14,246 bases of DNA, taken from contig CAMORJ010000034.1 of assembly GCA_946623775.1 (NCBI GenBank), positions 1-14,246 on the forward strand. The letters are read 5' to 3'. The stretch comes from an uncultured Bacillota bacterium (GTDB lineage: Bacteria; Bacillota_I; Bacilli_A; RFN20; CAG-826). The notes under the pieces were generated by a model that saw only the letters and a program-made list of their open reading frames with translations, was not told the DNA's origin and did no database searches. The position numbers and the translations under genes are program-made. Shown one piece after another: positions 7,701-14,081 of this stretch (the stretch's first letter is position 1; every line of letters begins with the position of its first letter).

Positions 7701-8509
7701 AAGTCTCTTTTCTTGGATGCCTGGAAGCCGCTTTGCGACAGAATCCGTTTTTGAACCTCAAGCAAAGAGGACTCATCAATTTGTTCCTCCTCCCCTTCGG
7801 GCTGCTCAGGTTTTGGCTGGGGCTTTGGCTGATAGGAAGGCTTGGGCTTCTTGGGGAAAGAGACATCTCCTAGGTTTGGAATTTTCTTTTTCTTGCCCGC
7901 AGAGAAAGCTGGGGTTGGACTTTCAATTGGCTTTTCCACCGCTTCCTCAATCGGCTCTATTTTGGGTTGCTGTTTTTTGGGTACGATGGTGGGTATCTTC
8001 TTTTTGCTATACCCCTCGAAACGAGGTCCGAAATCCAAATTCGGCATCACGAAATCATCATCGGCGTGATCTAAAATCGCAGGCTCATTATCCCGAATCG
8101 AAATCGCATTGATGCTTTGGAGATATTCCTCAATCGGGAGGAACGCATTGCCGTCTTCAACCAAGAACGCGCTGTAAACGCAATAGTAGGCAGCAAGCTT
8201 TCTATAGTCGATTACATAAGCGAGGTTGTGGTTCTTTTTATTGACGATTAGAACATTTTTTATATCATCGCCTTTTAGAATGCATGCGGCGATGATCCAT
8301 TCTTTCAAATCGAAGTTTTCCCGTTGGGCGATTTGCTCTTTTGTCTCCACCCAATATTGTGGGTAGATCTGAGCGAAATCGAGTTTGTTCAAAGTCCCCA
8401 GTTGGGAGAGGTCATCTTGGATGCGCTGAAAGGTAGACGAGAAAAAGGAATCGCCGTCGTTGGCGATCAGCAATTCGTCACTGTTCTGTTTTGTTTGATA
8501 ACGAAACAT
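4706..8509 (-). CDS. Large SF1 (UvrD-like) helicase with duplicated N-terminal domain and RelE-like domain
   Basis: 1267 residues. The C-terminal motor has the SF1A set: Walker A GSAGTGKT (671-678), Walker B IIIDEYQDLSE (864-874), motif III GDDNQS (896-901), motif IV LNESYRSG (931-938), motif V VEQAKGREWDTVVL (1034-1047) and motif VI YVALTRAKNR (1082-1091), so an ATP-driven nucleic-acid translocase is secure. Ahead of it, residues 500-635 look like the RelE/ParE fold (SSRDNKKLMGLN, LTKFRF, YYGARVFFLRG, SIILVGLSNEDEHDE), an arrangement known from other bacterial UvrD-like helicases. Residues 25-136 and 345-456 are two copies of an unknown domain, each followed by a disordered linker; the first (about 170-300) is very Pro/Lys-rich. 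Residues 1130-1250 are helical (WIAFGDRRFRKGDYEGALRAY is TPR-like), then a tail RKKAKKHKRR. The ATG at 8509 follows AGGAAGAGG. It heads a four-gene operon; the role in repair or defence is inferred. No nuclease motif was seen. Confidence 0.9.
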   Translation of the reverse strand: MFRYQTKQNSDELLIANDGDSFFSSTFQRIQDDLSQLGTLNKLDFAQIYPQYWVETKEQIAQRENFDLKEWIIAACILKGDDIKNVLIVNKKNHNLAYVIDYRKLAAYYCVYSAFLVEDGNAFLPIEEYLQSINAISIRDNEPAILDHADDDFVMPNLDFGPRFEGYSKKKIPTIVPKKQQPKIEPIEEAVEKPIESPTPAFSAGKKKKIPNLGDVSFPKKPKPSYQPKPQPKPEQPEGEEEQIDESSLLEVQKRILSQSGFQASKKRDFYQKPIQKPEKPKIPQNTFKEIAKPAFIPASKSVPKRIGDEIFFHRSYQEVEFRHSSRIPNSKMIFRSAFHPEDESLFKRLDSILGQIKRFKLTSEIIFAPSLFPEGDSMFELLENFDLSQWRILCACVDGMNKPYTAALSLIEEPNKCFIVTFYKGPEILSVTKNGFKTSRPYRSFDEVLDICNRVPLPKKEEPVVEAPIVETPAEPEPENHEEAVSIPIADFVIEKRDKPHRKLFVTELFRRQLEDFASSHPKVRDDFIDLCEKLICYDDDSLHGFLSSRDNKKLMGLNAMALTKFRFSNSNEYYGARVFFLRGYDAHRRMDEKSIILVGLSNEDEHDEQSEVGERIASYIEKRRDDVILHEIILPENKNEEPEEVAYLSRQQIELLDDSRINYPAAFCGSAGTGKTLLSISNFIDLYQIGRVLYVTYQDDLCDYVYKTIENFGIENPDCLTFQKLCARLFSNSAEMMQRHCGRDDFREWFLNSHNMTMSFRTIAAPLGDTDDERFMTAYVFYNGVISGSMECLESKNGRLSLEKFLKLTDNEKGYDRAARTAAFKIGELYDRYLSENNLVTDNDLARILIKHEGKLRYYDSIIIDEYQDLSELQFRAILTLFKLTNSLPLFIYGDDNQSVNPTIFNHSQATAIASKAFKMPIKVKVHWLNESYRSGNSLVRFINEFNSVKKSCIGSLKKGNEAPEVSKRSDDDDLLAVLIRDENTFRQAVELAAKSDRDTVFVFPEAKYRDEAQEKYKGIDEQFVLSSFLSVEQAKGREWDTVVLVDFFSSSRDLFVKILGEDKAGKHSTLHRMLFNRFYVALTRAKNRIIVFESNSAPIIDERILSHLTPLPNGDELRRYFAGVVDEKHWIAFGDRRFRKGDYEGALRAYGRVHDSEEAKAKLQKTLDYQFAAQKKTPHDKAIGIYIRYNDYIVLREFYKTIGAVNRYAFLRAVMDPEEPENLLELYKQCVSDCNPEERKTFFYLASSRLAEEIRKKAKKHKRR
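4708..4716 (-). promoter_or_regulatory. Strong ribosome binding site for the coiled-coil gene
   Basis: Minus-strand AAAGGAGAT, with the GGAG core six bases before the ATG at 4703. It lies inside the last codons of the helicase gene and shares a base with its TAA stop (4706-4708). This fixes the coiled-coil start and implies translation of the second gene as the helicase is finished. Confidence 0.75.
7142..7477 (-). repeat. Second copy of the duplicated helicase N-terminal domain (residues 345-456)
   Basis: Counterpart of the unit at residues 25-136: F347, R349, L354, Q356, N385, F386, D387, L388, W391, I393, G400, E448, L450 and N454. The two copies have diverged widely, so the duplication is old. 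An acidic Pro/Glu-rich linker (460-490) follows and leads into the RelE-like domain. Confidence 0.6.
8102..8437 (-). repeat. First copy of the duplicated helicase N-terminal domain (residues 25-136)
   Basis: Protein-level repeat. Residues F27, R29, L34, Q36, N65, F66, D67, L68 and W71 are identical to residues exactly 320 positions later, with no gap over 45 residues. The match resumes at I73, G80, E128, L130 and N134. The shared core is NFDL-x2-W. I know no family name for it. Confidence 0.6.
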
Positions 8510-8511
8510 GC

Positions 8512-8547
8512 CCTCTTCCTTATTCCTGCGTCCTTCTTATTATTCTA
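8512..8547 (-). promoter_or_regulatory. Putative promoter -10 and ribosome site of the helicase operon
   Basis: On the minus strand TAGAAT (8547-8542) is a plausible -10 box, giving a leader of about 26 bases. AGGAAGAGG (8520-8512) sits next to the ATG at 8509 and is a clear Shine-Dalgarno sequence. No good -35 box was found. The 92-base gap to the divergent GNAT gene holds both promoters and shows no strong operator-like palindrome. Confidence 0.45.
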
Positions 8548-8589
8548 AACCTTATGCGCCTCCATTTGGCATCCGTTTGGGCGCTGATG

Positions 8590-8595
8590 CATAAT
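8590..8595 (+). promoter_or_regulatory. -10 box of the GNAT gene, probably leaderless
   Basis: CATAAT matches the -10 consensus at five of six positions and lies exactly six bases (TTACTT) before the ATG at 8602, placing the transcript start on the start codon. TTTGGC at 8565-8570 is a weak -35 candidate with a long 19-base spacer. There is no Shine-Dalgarno sequence. Confidence 0.45.
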
Positions 8596-8601
8596 TTACT
8601 T

Positions 8602-9153
8602 ATGAGACGAATCGTATTCGCAATCGCCGAGGATAAACCACGCATCGAGAAGACGCTTGGCCGCGCCATCAACGACAACGAGTACGAGCAGATGAAAGAG
8701 CCTTCGCTGGACAACTTTTCCTCGCGTCTAGATTCCATGATTGAGGCAAGGCAATTGCTCGTCGAAAAAGAAAACGGAATCATCGTCGGGGCCATCGAAT
8801 ACATCCATGATGACGGCAAGCTCCTGCTAGGGGAAAACGCCACGGAGAGGCAGATTTATGATCTGCTTGAGCAGATCGACTTCAAAGGCGAAGCCACCAT
8901 CGTCATCAGAACCATCTTCGTCGATCCAACCGCAATCGGCAAAGGCGCCGCGAAAGAGCTGATATCCACCCTCTTCGCCCAAAACAAAGAAACGTCTTTC
9001 CTCCTTCAGGTGAACAGAAGAAACACGCGCGCCATTTCTTTCTTCAAAAAGAATGGCTTTTACGAAATCCCCTACCCTATAGCCAACCCCGACAATCTCT
9101 TCATGGCAAAACCGTATGTGCCGCAAGGACTATGCCGGAATGCGTTCTGGTGA
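8602..9153 (+). CDS. GNAT-family N-acetyltransferase
   Basis: A 183-residue acetyl-CoA-dependent acyltransferase of the GNAT superfamily. Motif A is IFVDPTAIGKGAAKELI (105-121), in which the Gly/Ala loop at 112-116 binds the pyrophosphate of CoA. Motif B is NRRNTRAISFFKKNGF (138-153), the usual N-x2-A-x2-F-Y/F-x3-GF pattern. An acidic N-terminal half (about 20-95) probably forms the acceptor site; the substrate cannot be read from sequence. The frame is open upstream to 8491, but I choose ATG 8602: MRRIVFAIAEDKP begins a plausible first strand, and the upstream Met codons (8587 and earlier) would lie within the promoter region. The gene diverges from the helicase operon, and its TGA stop (9151-9153) directly abuts the stop of the convergent ABC gene. 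Nothing ties its function to either operon. Confidence 0.85.
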   Translation: MRRIVFAIAEDKPRIEKTLGRAINDNEYEQMKEPSLDNFSSRLDSMIEARQLLVEKENGIIVGAIEYIHDDGKLLLGENATERQIYDLLEQIDFKGEATIVIRTIFVDPTAIGKGAAKELISTLFAQNKETSFLLQVNRRNTRAISFFKKNGFYEIPYPIANPDNLFMAKPYVPQGLCRNAFW

Positions 9154-10872
9154 TTAGGCGAGCTGGGAATTATATAGTTCGGCGAAGAAGCCGTTTATGG
9201 CCATAAGTTCGGAGAAATTGCCCTGCTCGATGATTTCGCCGTCTTTCAGCACGACGATCAAATCGGCGTTTTGTATCGTCGAAAGGCGGTGCGCGACGAC
9301 AAGGGAGGTCTTGCCTTTCATCAACTCATCGAAAGCGCCGGCAAGATTGTGCTCAGTTCGCAAGTCAATGTTAGAAGTGGCTTCGTCCAGCAAGACGATT
9401 TCGGGATGCACCAGCATAATGCGGGCAACGCATAGCAGCTGTTTCTCGCCGGTGGATAATCCGGAGGCGTTGGAGATAACCGTGTTGTACCCGTCCTTCA
9501 TGCGGCGGATGAACTCATCCGCATGCGCTTTAGACGCGGCTTCGATTATTTCCTCCATGGTCGCATCGGACCTGCCATAGGCGATGTTTTCGGCCACGGT
9601 GCCGTGCTTCAGCCATGTGTCCTGCAATACCATGCCGACGTGCGATCGGAGCTCTCTTTTAGGGATGTCCAAAGTGGATACGCCATTGACGCTGAAATTG
9701 CCTTTTTGAGGGTCATAGAACCTCATCAATAAATTGATGATCGTGGTCTTGCCGCAGCCCGTGGGGCCGACGAAAGCGATCTTGTGGCCTTTCCAAATCT
9801 CAAGGTCGAACCCCTTGATGATCTGGCGCTTGCCGTCATATGAGAAATCGATATGATGGGCCGCCAAAGAATCGACGGACCCTTCAATCGGGGCCGTTCC
9901 TTGATCGACGTCTTTCTCAAGGTTGACGATTTCCTCGACCCTGCGGAAAGAGGCAAGGGCGGACATGACGTCGGTCGAAGCGTCCGCGATTTCGTTGAAC
10001 GGGGTCATGTATTGATGGGAATAGGATAAGAAGGAGGATAATCCGCCGATGGTGAATGTGAATCCGAGGTTGACATCATAAACAAGCGTCAATGCCCCGA
10101 TCAGGATGACGGCGGCGTAGATCGCGTTATTGACCACGCGGGTCATCGGGTTGATCCAGCAAGCCGCGAAATAGGCTTTGAACGTCGATCCGCGCACGGC
10201 TTCGTTCCCGCGCTCGAATTCCTCGATGCGCTTATCTTCTTCCCCATAGGAATGAATCGCCTCCAAAGCGGTGATGGTCTCCAAAGAGCAGGCGGTAAGC
10301 TTGCCCATCTCCGCGTTCTGCGCCTTGAAGTATTTCGCGTTATGGCTTGAGATGAAGCGCGATACGACCACGGAAATGGGGGTCAAGACGATGACGGTCA
10401 ACGCCAGCATCCAGTTCAGCAAGAACATGAAGGCCACCGTCATCAGAATTTGGATCAAGCCCTCAAACAAAGCGCCTGCGCCCGTGATAAGCCCCGTTTG
10501 GATATTCTCCACATCCTGGATCAAGCGAAGGAGCAAATCGCCCTTTTGATGGGAATCGATATAGGAAAGCGGCATCTTCTGCAGGCAGGAGAACAAGGTG
10601 TCCCTCATCTCCTTGACCACGATCTGCCCGACTTTGCTAAGCGTAATATCGAAGGCATAACGGAACAAAGCGCCGAAGCAGATGAGCCCGAGTATGACGA
10701 ATAGATGGATCTTGATATCGAAGTTGCCGCCCTTGACCGCATCGATGGCCAAGCCAACGACGAAAGGAATCGCGATCCTGCAGCCGACCGAGATGATGGC
10801 GAAAACAAATGAAGCCACGACGAAGCGGTAGGAACCCTTCAAGTATTTGCTAAGTGCCCTGACCGTCTTCAT
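9154..10872 (-). CDS. ABC exporter half-transporter, catalytically intact ATPase (heterodimer subunit 2)
   Basis: 572 residues: a six-helix transmembrane domain (about 15-310) fused to an ATP-binding domain (about 335-572), type IV exporter layout. Seen are Walker A GPTGCGKTT (369-377), Q-loop Q417, Walker B LLDEATSNID (494-503) with catalytic E497, and H-loop H528 (VVAHRLSTI). The signature is LSTGEKQ (472-478), departing from LSGGQ. This pattern, intact Glu and His but altered signature, is typical of the consensus-site partner in heterodimeric exporters such as TM288 or BmrD/LmrD, which export drugs, lipids or peptides. The frame is open to 10917, but the ATG at 10872 is preferred: it overlaps the upstream stop as ATGA and follows AGGTGA by seven bases. 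The stop abuts the convergent GNAT stop. The cargo is unknown. Confidence 0.93.
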   Translation of the reverse strand: MKTVRALSKYLKGSYRFVVASFVFAIISVGCRIAIPFVVGLAIDAVKGGNFDIKIHLFVILGLICFGALFRYAFDITLSKVGQIVVKEMRDTLFSCLQKMPLSYIDSHQKGDLLLRLIQDVENIQTGLITGAGALFEGLIQILMTVAFMFLLNWMLALTVIVLTPISVVVSRFISSHNAKYFKAQNAEMGKLTACSLETITALEAIHSYGEEDKRIEEFERGNEAVRGSTFKAYFAACWINPMTRVVNNAIYAAVILIGALTLVYDVNLGFTFTIGGLSSFLSYSHQYMTPFNEIADASTDVMSALASFRRVEEIVNLEKDVDQGTAPIEGSVDSLAAHHIDFSYDGKRQIIKGFDLEIWKGHKIAFVGPTGCGKTTIINLLMRFYDPQKGNFSVNGVSTLDIPKRELRSHVGMVLQDTWLKHGTVAENIAYGRSDATMEEIIEAASKAHADEFIRRMKDGYNTVISNASGLSTGEKQLLCVARIMLVHPEIVLLDEATSNIDLRTEHNLAGAFDELMKGKTSLVVAHRLSTIQNADLIVVLKDGEIIEQGNFSELMAINGFFAELYNSQLA

Positions 10873-12596
10873 TTGCCGTTCACCTGCATGGAATAGATCT
10901 CGCGATAGATATCGCAAGAGGAAAGGAGCTCGTCATGGGTGCCGGAAGCCACAAGGCGCCCTTTGTCCAGAACGAAGATAGTGTCGCAATCGGCAATGGA
11001 GGTCGCTCTCTGCGAGACGATGATGGTCGTCAGGCCTTTCTTCTTTTTGATAGCCTCGCGGACCAATAGATCGGTTTTGTAATCCAAAGCCGAAGTCGAA
11101 TCGTCCAATATCAAAACGGGCCGATTGGATAGCAATGCCCTGGCGATCAATAGCCTTTGCTTCTGCCCGCCCGAGAAATTGAGCCCGCCTTCCTCGACGG
11201 GATGGTCTAGATAATCGTCATAACGGGACACGAAATCATAGGCTTGGGCATCCATCAGCGCCTTCTTGATTTCCTCTTCGCTTGCCGCTTCCCGTCCAAA
11301 CAGAAGGTTGGAGCGGATGGTCCCCGCGAATAAGGATGGTTTCTGGGACACGAATGCGCAGAATTGCCTTAGGAATCCCAAATCGAACCCCTTCATGCTC
11401 TCCCCATAGAAAAACGCTTCCCCTTGGCTTGGGTCATATAGGCGCATCAAAAGATTCAGAAGCGTCGACTTGCCGCTTCCCGTTCCGCCGATGATGCCGA
11501 TCCTAGAGCCTTCCGGGATGGCGATATCGATGTCTTCCAAGGCGTTGCTCTCGCCTCCGAAAGACAAACTGACATGCCGCAATTCGAATACAGGGGTCCC
11601 CTCTTTTTTGGAAATCGAGGTTTTCCCGCCGCCGACAAGATTAGGCTGAATTGCCAAGAAGGCATCCATCCTCTTCTTGGATGCCCAGCCCTTGGACAAA
11701 GAGGTGACCAAGCGCGTGAATTGCAGCAAAGCGGCCAGGCATTGCGTCAAATAGCTCACAAGCGCGACGATCGCGCCAGCGCTGATAAGCGTAGAGGAAT
11801 AATGGAATGAGCCTAGATAAAGGATGAGGACGATGCCTAGATTGACCAAAGCGAATGTCAAAGGATTCAGGAAGCCGTTGATTTTGGATATGACAAGCGC
11901 TCTTTTGCGGTACGTTTCGGAATGCTCTTCGAATTCAGCCTGGCTCTCGTCTTGCTTGTTGAACGCCCTGACGACCCTAGCCCCGGTGATGCCGTCTTCC
12001 CCCAAAGCGGACAAGCGGTCCAATTCACCTTGCAGGGCAGCATATTGCTTTGGGGTGGAGGCCACGACGACGAAAACGGTCAACGCGCATAATGCGAGCA
12101 CGCCCAAAACGACGAACCCCGCATAGACATTCACCAAGAAGGAGGCGATGACCGAGCCAATCACCAAGAAAGGCGCGCGGACCACAAGCCTCATGAACAT
12201 GAAAACGCCGTTTTGAAGCGAAGGCGCATCTGCGGTAAGCAGATTCAGCGCCTTGTTCCGCCCAAACTGGTCGAGCTGCTCAGAAGAAAGCGAGAACAGG
12301 TGGCGGAACAGCGACTTTTTCAAATCGCGGGAGAAGCTTGTCGCGGTGCGTGCGCAGATATATTGCGAGACCATCGTGCAGCCGAATCCGATTAAGGCCA
12401 GCGCCAGAATCAAAAGGCAGCGCCACACGATGAAAGGAACATCTTTGTAGTTGGAGCCGTCCTCGGCCAAACCATCGTCGATGATCGATTTGACGACGAA
12501 AGGAACGATCAGCTCGGTGATGCATTCAATCACTTTGAAAAACGGGGCAAAGAATACGAGGAACTTATATTTCTTAAGCGGGGTCAGAGAGGTCAT
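10869..12596 (-). CDS. ABC exporter half-transporter with degenerate ATPase (heterodimer subunit 1)
   Basis: 575 residues: transmembrane domain (about 10-310) and ATP-binding domain (about 335-575). Walker A is GGTGSGKST (370-378), Q-loop Q418, and the signature FSGGQKQ (474-480) is canonical. Walker B reads LILDDSTSALD (495-505): the catalytic Glu is Asp499. The H-loop reads VSQRATSI, with Gln529 in place of His. The same two substitutions (Asp for Glu, Gln for His) mark TM287, the degenerate half of TM287/288. Combined with the next gene, the pair should form one degenerate and one active ATP site, the active one using this subunit's canonical signature. The ATG overlaps the preceding stop (ATGA), with GGAG seven bases upstream. 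The N-terminal region before the first helix is short. An LmrC/BmrC-type role in multidrug or lipid export is likely, but the substrate is unknown. Confidence 0.93.
   Translation of the reverse strand: MTSLTPLKKYKFLVFFAPFFKVIECITELIVPFVVKSIIDDGLAEDGSNYKDVPFIVWRCLLILALALIGFGCTMVSQYICARTATSFSRDLKKSLFRHLFSLSSEQLDQFGRNKALNLLTADAPSLQNGVFMFMRLVVRAPFLVIGSVIASFLVNVYAGFVVLGVLALCALTVFVVVASTPKQYAALQGELDRLSALGEDGITGARVVRAFNKQDESQAEFEEHSETYRKRALVISKINGFLNPLTFALVNLGIVLILYLGSFHYSSTLISAGAIVALVSYLTQCLAALLQFTRLVTSLSKGWASKKRMDAFLAIQPNLVGGGKTSISKKEGTPVFELRHVSLSFGGESNALEDIDIAIPEGSRIGIIGGTGSGKSTLLNLLMRLYDPSQGEAFFYGESMKGFDLGFLRQFCAFVSQKPSLFAGTIRSNLLFGREAASEEEIKKALMDAQAYDFVSRYDDYLDHPVEEGGLNFSGGQKQRLLIARALLSNRPVLILDDSTSALDYKTDLLVREAIKKKKGLTTIIVSQRATSIADCDTIFVLDKGRLVASGTHDELLSSCDIYREIYSMQVNGK
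10880..10885 (-). promoter_or_regulatory. Ribosome site that sets the start of the second ABC gene
   Basis: Minus-strand AGGTGA lies seven bases before the ATG at 10872, inside the last codons of the first ABC gene. It supports the shorter start over the in-frame ATG at 10917, which would add 15 residues and a 49-base overlap. Confidence 0.65.
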
Positions 12597-13960
12597 TTTC
12601 CCGCTCCGGGCTTAGAAGGCTTGGTCTTCACGACAAGCCCCTTGGCCTCGCCGAGGAAGGTGATCTCGGCAACCAAGTCAAAGTCGTCTCCGCTTTGCTG
12701 GAAGAAGCGAAGGCTTTCTTCGCCTTCGAAGCGGATATGCGTGAAATGCGAGCCGGTCGAGCGGAATCCCGCAATGCCATAGAAATCCCAAGTCGTTTCG
12801 CCTTGGATGAAGCCGATGGACAACGCGGCGATGTCGGTGAGGATCTGGGGGCTTTCGAAATCGATTTTGAAGTGCAGGGTCTTCTCTTTTTCGTCATAGA
12901 CGGCTTCCGCAATGCTTCCTGGAACCGTTTCATCGGATAGCTCCACGAACGAATCGTAGAAGGTGTCGCTATCGAAAGTCGCAGGGCCGGGATGGAGCTT
13001 GTTCTTTCTGGCCAATAGCTTCATCTCCTTATCCATGTCCGCGACCATCGGGGAGTTCTTCAAATCGAATAGCCCTGCCGATTCGATGGAGAATCTCGCC
13101 AAAAGATAGTGACGCAGGGACACCATGTCGTCTTTATTGACGCCGATGCCGTATTCAAACGCTTTGGCGATGCGGTAATTGAATTCGGGGAATATATCCT
13201 GATAGTCATGCCTTTGGAGGTATCCGGAGAATACTTCGTCGTATCCTTGCTCAAGAAGGGCGAAGGCGAATCGGTCGTCTCGTTTGACGTAGCGGCCTGC
13301 CAGATATAGGTCCGACATCAGATAAACGGCCTTCATCGAGCCTAATGCCGCGGCTTTTGCATAGCATTCGAAAGCGTCTTTGGGGCCGTATTTTTCTCCT
13401 GCTGCGCCGCTATCGTATAAAGCGCCCAATTGGCAAAGCGCTTCGGAGTTAGCCGCCAAGACCGGTTCGGTGTAATAAGCGAGGGCCTTATCTAAATCAG
13501 GGCGGATGAATTGGCCGCCGCGTTCATAGAACTCGGCTGCGAACAGCACGCTTTTCTCGTCGCCTTGCTCCGCCAAAACGTTCAGATATTTCAGAAACAG
13601 CTCTTCGTTCCTCGGCTTTGGGGTGATATGCCCGTCGATATATCTAGCGACGTACGCCCTTGCGGCCTCGGGATTGTTTTTGATGTAATCCTCGCCATAG
13701 AAATGGAGGTTCATCGTTTTCAATAGGGCTTTGCTGAGCGGGATTCCGGATGCATCGCCGATGACGGCGTCCACGCCGCATTCGGGGCATAAAGCGGACA
13801 TGACGTTTCCGTCATTGGTCCAATCGCTGACGTCGCGCGCGTCGAAAATGCTGCGGCAGAAGAAGCACCCGCATTTGGTGGATTGCACGATCTCGATCTC
13901 GTTATCGCGGCAATGGTCCCTATAGGACTCCAAGACGTTTTCAGACAATTCTTCGCTCAT
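12593..13960 (-). CDS. Zinc-ribbon protein with Sel1-like repeats, first gene of the ABC exporter operon
   Basis: 455 residues, soluble, with no signal peptide. An N-terminal domain (about 1-90) carries CGCFFC (30-35) and CPEC (58-61), a likely four-cysteine zinc site, followed by GVDAVIGDASGIPLS; similar short proteins of unknown function occur in many Firmicutes. Residues about 120-290 are Sel1/TPR-type helical repeats, for example AAEFYERGGQFIRPDLDKAL (141-160), ALCQLGALYDSGAAGEKYG (174-192) and AVYLMSDLYLAGRYVKRDD (211-229), usually protein-binding. Residues about 340-445 look beta-rich and are unrecognised. The stop overlaps the first ABC gene (ATGA), so it is co-translated with the exporter. 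It may be an adaptor or sensor for the transporter, but no such role is established. The start at 13960 gives the family's short N-terminal arm; it has no Shine-Dalgarno sequence but a -10 box 6 bases upstream. Confidence 0.85.
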   Translation of the reverse strand: MSEELSENVLESYRDHCRDNEIEIVQSTKCGCFFCRSIFDARDVSDWTNDGNVMSALCPECGVDAVIGDASGIPLSKALLKTMNLHFYGEDYIKNNPEAARAYVARYIDGHITPKPRNEELFLKYLNVLAEQGDEKSVLFAAEFYERGGQFIRPDLDKALAYYTEPVLAANSEALCQLGALYDSGAAGEKYGPKDAFECYAKAAALGSMKAVYLMSDLYLAGRYVKRDDRFAFALLEQGYDEVFSGYLQRHDYQDIFPEFNYRIAKAFEYGIGVNKDDMVSLRHYLLARFSIESAGLFDLKNSPMVADMDKEMKLLARKNKLHPGPATFDSDTFYDSFVELSDETVPGSIAEAVYDEKEKTLHFKIDFESPQILTDIAALSIGFIQGETTWDFYGIAGFRSTGSHFTHIRFEGEESLRFFQQSGDDFDLVAEITFLGEAKGLVVKTKPSKPGAGK

Positions 13961-13966
13961 GGCTGG

Positions 13967-13978
13967 AGTATATTAGCA
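13967..13978 (-). promoter_or_regulatory. -10 region of the Sel1/ABC operon, probably leaderless or nearly so
   Basis: The minus strand reads TGCTAATATACT. TATACT (13972-13967) is a five-of-six -10 box exactly six bases before the ATG; the overlapping extended form TGCTAATAT would give a leader of about three bases. There is neither a -35 box nor a Shine-Dalgarno sequence. A short inverted repeat, AGCAC (13975-13979) and GTGCT (13988-13992), overlaps it. Confidence 0.45.
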
Positions 13979-14005
13979 CACCCGTGCGTGCTTGGGTAAT
14001 GATAC

Positions 14006-14018
14006 GCGCAATATGCGC
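14006..14018. repeat. Short inverted repeat in the divergent Sel1-plsX region
   Basis: GCGCA-ATA-TGCGC, a perfect five-base inverted repeat with a three-base centre, lies seven bases upstream of the plsX -35 box. It could be a small operator half-site pair. It does not resemble the FapR operator that often controls plsX in Bacilli. It may be chance. Confidence 0.3.
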
Positions 14019-14024
14019 TATAAA

Positions 14025-14053
14025 TTGTTCAAGATGCTTTCTTGTGATTAAAT
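14025..14053 (+). promoter_or_regulatory. Promoter of plsX
   Basis: TTGTTC (14025-14030), a 17-base spacer and TTAAAT (14048-14053), preceded by TG one base before the hexamer (extended -10). This is the best complete promoter in the window and would give a leader of about 20 bases. Confidence 0.6.
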
Positions 14054-14064
14054 ATCAACGTTGA

Positions 14065-14073
14065 AAAGAGGAA
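14065..14073 (+). promoter_or_regulatory. Ribosome binding site of plsX
   Basis: AAAGAGGAA, with AGGA nine bases before the ATG at 14082. It shows that this organism uses Shine-Dalgarno starts, in contrast to the three genes that lack them here. Confidence 0.6.
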
Positions 14074-14081
14074 CCAGCACT

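Noticed and set aside
8014..8026. Perfect hairpin CCTCG-AAA-CGAGG inside the helicase gene
   Set aside because: It is only five base pairs long and lies within coding sequence at the edge of the linker; the protein reads through it normally and no function is suggested.
8491..8601. Upstream in-frame extension of the GNAT gene
   Set aside because: It would overlap the helicase start and cover both promoters; its translation is not GNAT-like and no ribosome site precedes its Met codons.
9180..9196. CGGC-GAAGAA-GCCG followed by TTT, a possible terminator for the GNAT gene
   Set aside because: The four-pair stem and three-base T run are too weak for an intrinsic terminator, and it lies in the coding part of the ABC gene.
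10873..10917. Longer start for the second ABC gene at 10917
   Set aside because: The ATG at 10872 has an AGGTGA site seven bases upstream and the ATGA overlap seen at the operon's other junction; the extra 15 residues (MRYLSRDLFHAGERQ) are simply the out-of-frame reading of the previous gene's end.
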